Shown here piece after piece: positions 6,069 through 9,669 of a stretch of DNA of 9,669 nucleotides. The notes beneath the pieces were generated by a model. It was given only the letters and a program-made list of their open reading frames with translations. It searched no databases and was not told the DNA's origin. Source of the stretch: Bacteroides sp. (GTDB lineage Bacteria > Bacteroidota > Bacteroidia > Bacteroidales > Bacteroidaceae); NCBI GenBank assembly GCA_019417975.1, contig DYCT01000054.1:1-9669 (forward strand), in the 5' to 3' direction. Both the position numbers and the translations under genes were made by a program. Positions within the stretch are counted from its first letter, which is position 1. Every line of letters starts with the position of its first letter.

Positions 6069-8282
6069 TCAGTCGGCTTCGTACCGGATTAAATCTTGTA
6101 CTAATGTGATTTCTTCATCGGGAATATTGGCATTGACAAGTACTTCTTTGTCTTGTGCAAAGGTTTGGAAGAAATGTTCATAATCTTCCGAATGCTTGAG
6201 GGCATCGACATAATAGGGGATGGCCTTATCGAGTGTTTCGGATACCCACATCACATGCCCCATGTTTAGGTAATCTTCTGCTTGAGCCTTCTTCTCAATG
6301 ATTTTCTGATAGTATTTCTGTGCTTGTGCAAATTTTCCACACAGGAAAGAACACCAAGCGATGGACCTTTGTGCTTTTAGGGAGCTTGGATTCAGATAAT
6401 CCACTTTAAAGAAATAAGGGAGAGCTCCTTCGTAATTTTGAGTCTGGATGAGGCAGAAACCTATTTGCAATAAGATTTTCAGATTGTCCGGCTCGGTTTC
6501 TTCTACTTTTTTATAGTAGAATAATGCTTGTGAATACTGTTGCGACAAACGGTAGCATACAGCTAAGTGGCGTTGTGTCCATAGTTGATCGGGCTGTATG
6601 GCATCGGCTTGGAGATAAGCTTCGATTGCTTTGAGGTAAGCTTTGAGCTGCTGATGGCAATAACCGATTCGTTGATATATTTCAGCGCTTGGACTTGTTT
6701 GCGTCAGTAAGTTCAGGTAGATGGTTAGCGCCTCGTCCATATAGCCTTTGCGGAACAAGTAGTCGGCTAAGGCTCGCTTGTGGATAGGACTTGAAAAGGC
6801 AGCTTTTACTGACTCGCAAGCGTAGATGAGGAGCGACTCTTTGAACACATCTTGGAATCCGGACCGATAAGGGAATAGCTTGAAGAACCGGTACAAGTCT
6901 TGGATGTATCGGTTGCATATCTCTGTCGGTTTCGATTCGACTTCTTTTATTTTACGGATTAGCTCTTCGCTGTTTATCTCTTCTGTTTGAGCAAACATCT
7001 GTTGTGTCAGCACTTCCTGCTGATTGCCGGGCAGTCCGGCTATCATAAACGAGAAAGAATACTTGTCTGAGTTGCAAAAGAGTCTGGCATACATCAGTGA
7101 GTTTTGCGTAGAACTGCTGTCTTGCATTTTCAATCCAGCTTCTTGTAGAGCTGAATGACGTATGTCAAAAGGATAAAACCAGTTAGGCATTTGTCGGAAA
7201 AAGGGGAACGACTTCAGTTGCGAGAACGTGTTGAGATACATGTCAATGCCTTCTTGTTGCATCTCGCTCAGCTCTTTCATCTTATCTTCGATTCCCGCAC
7301 GCTTCATCCAGTCTTCCCATTCCGGATTGAAGTCTTCGTACAGCGCTTCTTCATCAAGGTCGTTCAAGTCCATCTTTTTAGTTTCCCGGATGGCTTTCAT
7401 GAATTGTGGAATGATTTCTTCTCGCATCTTTTTGTCCGCTTTCTGCGTCTCTCGGCTGCGAAGAAGTTGTATCTGAACCCGATTAATATCTTCGATAAAC
7501 GTTTTATTCTCGTTGAGTAAGGCCAGATGTGATTTTAGTTCAGGGTATAGCTGTATACGTTTATCATATAGATAGACGATAAGCACGATGCCTACTAAAG
7601 CTCTTTGCTTTACTTCGTTGTCATTTTGTTCGTATGCATCCAGCAGAAGAGTAAATTTACGGTAATCGAAAAACTGCATTAAGCTGAGCGTCAGTGCGCT
7701 GATGAATATAGATAAATCGTTTTGCGGCACCAATACAGAGTGCATTAGTGCATTGGCTTCTTCGTAGTTTGCCGAGCTCCAAAATCCGGAGAGCCAAACG
7801 CGGTAGAACAATTCTTCGTATGCTTGGTCGTGGCGTTTTTGCAGTGCCAGTTTTTCGTTGCTTGATTGGAATTTTCTTCCCGGCAGTTCGCTGAGGGCGC
7901 TTTCTTCTGTGTAGGATTCAAGCTCAAATTGCAATTGTTGTAAACTTCGTAGGGGAGGGTTGCGGTAATAACGCAAACGGTCGAAATAATAATGGTTTGA
8001 GATAGTACTCAATTGCGCAACACAAGCATAATCGGCTATTTGATAAGCCGTGTTCAGTAGTTTATTGTATTGTCTTTGGCGCTCAGGGTCGGTCACTCCC
8101 ATTTTCAAGTATTGCAATAGATATTTGTAAGTAGTGTTGGCTTCCTCAATCGAGTTTTGTAATGATTGGTCGGGCAACCCATAACTCAGCTGCTCTATTT
8201 GTGAGAGTGCTTCTTTCAGTCGGCCGGCTTCAAGCAGGCTGATTGCTTTTTCGTAAGACTCGTTTATGATTTTTTCGTTCAT
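6069..8282 (-). CDS. Tetratricopeptide repeat protein, coupled to thioredoxin gene
   Basis: The function is unknown. The 737-aa protein is mostly helical. The last third holds about six TPR units (near 500-532, 533-566, 567-600, 601-634, 635-668 and 669-702) with the usual small/aromatic pattern, for example YQRIGYCHQQLKAYLKAIEA and LLQIGFCLIQTQNYEGALPY. The first 35 residues also resemble a TPR-like helix pair. The middle (about 270-360) is charged, with an acidic patch near DLNDLDEEALYEDF (305-318). There is no signal peptide or clear membrane segment at the N terminus, so it is predicted cytosolic. Its ATG overlaps the upstream thioredoxin stop as ATGA, implying translational coupling. TPRs usually act as protein-binding scaffolds. 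The oddity is the pairing with a thioredoxin that carries an export signal. The shared terminator lies just past the stop. Confidence 0.9.
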   Translation of the reverse strand: MNEKIINESYEKAISLLEAGRLKEALSQIEQLSYGLPDQSLQNSIEEANTTYKYLLQYLKMGVTDPERQRQYNKLLNTAYQIADYACVAQLSTISNHYYFDRLRYYRNPPLRSLQQLQFELESYTEESALSELPGRKFQSSNEKLALQKRHDQAYEELFYRVWLSGFWSSANYEEANALMHSVLVPQNDLSIFISALTLSLMQFFDYRKFTLLLDAYEQNDNEVKQRALVGIVLIVYLYDKRIQLYPELKSHLALLNENKTFIEDINRVQIQLLRSRETQKADKKMREEIIPQFMKAIRETKKMDLNDLDEEALYEDFNPEWEDWMKRAGIEDKMKELSEMQQEGIDMYLNTFSQLKSFPFFRQMPNWFYPFDIRHSALQEAGLKMQDSSSTQNSLMYARLFCNSDKYSFSFMIAGLPGNQQEVLTQQMFAQTEEINSEELIRKIKEVESKPTEICNRYIQDLYRFFKLFPYRSGFQDVFKESLLIYACESVKAAFSSPIHKRALADYLFRKGYMDEALTIYLNLLTQTSPSAEIYQRIGYCHQQLKAYLKAIEAYLQADAIQPDQLWTQRHLAVCYRLSQQYSQALFYYKKVEETEPDNLKILLQIGFCLIQTQNYEGALPYFFKVDYLNPSSLKAQRSIAWCSFLCGKFAQAQKYYQKIIEKKAQAEDYLNMGHVMWVSETLDKAIPYYVDALKHSEDYEHFFQTFAQDKEVLVNANIPDEEITLVQDLIRYEAD

Positions 8283-8761
8283 AGATTGGAGGGTTTTTCG
8301 TTCGACTGAGGATGCAGAAGCACTTCTTCGATGGCTCTTTTGAAGGTTTCTTTATTGGCTGCTCCCACAATGATTTGAGGCTGTCCGTTTATAGGAATCA
8401 GTACGATGGTGGGAAGCGAACGGATTCCCATTGCCATGGAAAGTCCCTTTTCCGAATCGGTATCTACTTTATAGAACGTTATTTGTTCCTTATACTCTTC
8501 GGCAAGTTCGTTTAAGATAGGAGCTATAGATCTGCAAGGACCACACCAAGTAGCGTAGAAGTCGATGACAACAGGTTTGTTGCCTTTAAATGCCCATTCT
8601 TTGGCCGTGGTGTAGTCGAATATTTGTTGTATAAACAGTTCGTTAGTCATTGGGATGACTTGTCCGCTTGGTTGTTCGTCTTGTTTCATGCTGTTGGTAG
8701 CAAATGCGATTCCGGTTAAGCAAACCAATAGGATGAATGTTAGATTCAGTTGTTTTATCAT
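8279..8761 (-). CDS. Exported thioredoxin-fold protein
   Basis: This is a probable periplasmic thiol-disulfide oxidoreductase. The N terminus (MIKQLNLTFILLVCLTGIAFA) is a typical signal peptide with likely cleavage after A21 (AFA-TN). The thioredoxin fold follows, with the active site WCGPC (W72, C73, C76) and the cis-proline loop SLPT (P117). The classical thioredoxin motif WCGPC suggests a reductase or general thioredoxin, not a DsbA-type oxidase (CPHC-like). A linker of about 20 residues separates the signal from the domain, and the Pro/Ser/Asn-rich tail (HPQSNEKPSNL) is short. At 160 aa it is a single domain, with no DsbD-like partner in the window. It is the first gene of a two-gene operon, overlapping the TPR gene by 4 nt. 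C14 inside the signal is preceded by LLV, a poor lipobox, so I do not call it a lipoprotein. Confidence 0.9.
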   Translation of the reverse strand: MIKQLNLTFILLVCLTGIAFATNSMKQDEQPSGQVIPMTNELFIQQIFDYTTAKEWAFKGNKPVVIDFYATWCGPCRSIAPILNELAEEYKEQITFYKVDTDSEKGLSMAMGIRSLPTIVLIPINGQPQIIVGAANKETFKRAIEEVLLHPQSNEKPSNL

Positions 8762-8785
8762 AATGGTCTGAGTATTTAAAGGTCG

Positions 8786-8821
8786 TAAAGATAGAGTAAT
8801 TTATTGATAGAGACTATCTTT
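8786..8821 (-). promoter_or_regulatory. Putative thioredoxin upstream element with overlapping inverted repeats
   Basis: On the minus strand TATCTTTA (8793-8786) is one base from TAnnTTTG and lies 24 nt before the thioredoxin ATG, but no TTG is seen at -33 spacing. On the plus strand AAAGATAG (8787-8794) is the exact complement of CTATCTTT (8814-8821), and a second GATAG (8806-8810) pairs with CTATC (8814-8818) around AGA. The two pairings exclude each other and one covers the -7 candidate. It could be an operator or chance. No gene is seen in 8762-8945. Confidence 0.3.
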
Positions 8822-8889
8822 TTCAGCATAATTTAGCAGTTTGGAAAGAGAGAAAGAGGTGCCTGGAGTGAGGAATAGGTATATAACAA

Positions 8890-8923
8890 CAACAGCAACT
8901 CCCTTTTCAAGAAGCTGCTGTTG
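8890..8923 (-). terminator. Intrinsic terminator of the S46 peptidase gene
   Basis: On the minus strand AACAGCA, G, CTTCTT (from 8922 down to 8909) pairs with AGGGAG, T, TGCTGTT (8904 to 8891) around a GAAA tetraloop, using several G-U pairs. One C-G pair extends the stem outward. The sequence that follows, GTTGTTATATACC, is only moderately T-rich. It lies about 20 nt beyond the peptidase stop codon, where a terminator is expected. Confidence 0.65.
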
Positions 8924-8945
8924 CCATTATAAGGTTGTGTTTAAT

Positions 8946-9669
8946 TTATTCCACAATTGTCATTTCGTCAATTAAGTGTTTAGCACCACCCAGTTTCTCA
9001 ACAATGAAGAGCACGTAGCGGATGTCTACGCAGATACAACGTTGTTTTACTTTGTCGAAGTTGATATCACCGCTCAGCGATTCCCAGTTTCCATCGAAGG
9101 CAGCACCTATCAATTCACCGTGTGCATTGATAACCGGGCTACCTGAGTTACCGCCAGTGATGTCGTTGGTCGAAGTGAAACATACAGGCATTACACCATC
9201 TTTCATTGCATAGCGACCGAAATCTTTGTTGTTAATCAGTTCTTTCAGCTTAGCTGGTACAACAAATTCACGATTGGTAGGATCTTCTTTTTCCAAAATA
9301 CCGTCTGTTGTTGTAAAGTAATCGTAGTGGATACCGTTTGCCGGACTATACGATTTTACATTACCGTAGGTCATACGGAGGGTGAAGTTGGCATCTGGAT
9401 ACTGTGGGGTAGGAGCATTCATTTCGCCCAGACCGCGTACGTATGTTTTGTAAAGGATATCCATACCTTCGAGAGATTTAATTCTTTCGTCTTGATACAT
9501 TCTTATTGCATCCCATTTGGCTTTGGCAAACTGGTACATCAGGTCTTTTTCAGCCGCTTTTTTGCTTGGCTTGTTCAAGAACTTGTTGAAGTTGGTTTCG
9601 TTGGCAAAGATTGTGTTGTCGTACAAAGCGTCTACATATTTATTATACCTTAATTCCGCAACACTATAA
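8946..9669 (-). CDS. S46 dipeptidyl-peptidase, DPP7-like, C-terminal part (5' end cut by window)
   Basis: This is a serine exopeptidase that removes dipeptides from the N terminus of peptides, usually exported to the periplasm or cell surface in Bacteroidales. The frame is open to the right edge, giving 240 visible residues against roughly 700 in the family, so the signal peptide and the His/Asp of the triad are outside. The nucleophile motif GGNSGSPV places the catalytic Ser codon at 9146-9144. The S1 region AAFDGNW has Gly at Ser+18 (codon 9092-9090). From family knowledge, Gly here marks DPP7-like enzymes with hydrophobic P1 preference, whereas DPP11 has Arg for Asp/Glu. An internal TTG at 9626 is not the start, since homologous-looking sequence (AELRYNKYVDA) continues upstream. 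A terminator hairpin follows the stop, and no gene shares its transcript downstream. Confidence 0.93.
   Translation of the reverse strand, partial: YSVAELRYNKYVDALYDNTIFANETNFNKFLNKPSKKAAEKDLMYQFAKAKWDAIRMYQDERIKSLEGMDILYKTYVRGLGEMNAPTPQYPDANFTLRMTYGNVKSYSPANGIHYDYFTTTDGILEKEDPTNREFVVPAKLKELINNKDFGRYAMKDGVMPVCFTSTNDITGGNSGSPVINAHGELIGAAFDGNWESLSGDINFDKVKQRCICVDIRYVLFIVEKLGGAKHLIDEMTIVE

Noticed and set aside
8713..8761. Lipoprotein signal on the thioredoxin (Cys at residue 14)
   Set aside because: The residues before the Cys (LLV) do not fit a lipobox, and an AFA cleavage site eight residues later fits a normal signal peptide.

Overview
The window looks like a chromosomal segment of a gut-type Bacteroidales (Bacteroides, Phocaeicola or Parabacteroides relative). 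The reasons are a dipeptidyl-peptidase of the S46 family, a family well known from this order; starts preceded by A-rich leaders instead of Shine-Dalgarno sequences; promoter-like TAnnTTTG (-7) motifs of the Bacteroides sigma-ABfr type; moderate GC; and protein sequences of Bacteroides character. It reads as core genome. I see no transposase, integrase, phage, CRISPR or toxin-antitoxin gene.

Layout. Positions 1-2567 (+): a two-gene potassium uptake operon, a KtrB/TrkH-type channel subunit with an N-terminal four-helix extension and a single-RCK KtrA/TrkA regulatory subunit, 5 nt apart. Positions 2568-2841: a convergent intergenic gap holding a cluster of five AAGTATCTTA(A/G)G-type palindromic units. 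Positions 4773-2842 (-): glutamine-dependent NAD+ synthetase, nitrilase plus synthase domains. Positions 4774-4974: a divergent regulatory region with a TAnnTTTG motif for nadE and, on the other strand, a perfect 7-1-7 PerR/Fur-box palindrome. Positions 4975-5993 (+): a PerR-type peroxide sensor followed 23 nt later by a reverse rubrerythrin (rubredoxin domain first). Positions 6023-6056: a bidirectional intrinsic terminator shared with the convergent operon. Positions 8761-6069 (-): an exported thioredoxin-fold protein overlapping by ATGA with a 737-aa TPR protein. Positions 8762-8945: a terminator and the thioredoxin upstream region. Positions 9669-8946 (-): the C-terminal 240 residues of an S46 dipeptidyl-peptidase of the DPP7 (Gly) type, cut by the window edge.

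How the genes fit together. The clearest regulatory unit is perR-rbr. The sensor keeps all five regulatory metal ligands of PerR, including the Asp that distinguishes peroxide sensors from Fur. It has a PerR-box-like operator in its own leader and is followed by a peroxide-scavenging rubrerythrin. This supports an autoregulated oxidative-stress operon in an anaerobe. The other genes are housekeeping (K+ uptake, NAD synthesis), cell-envelope redox (thioredoxin/TPR) and peptide catabolism (S46 peptidase). I found no convincing previously undescribed multi-gene system. The least explained items are the palindrome cluster at 2656-2762 and the coupled exported-thioredoxin/TPR pair.
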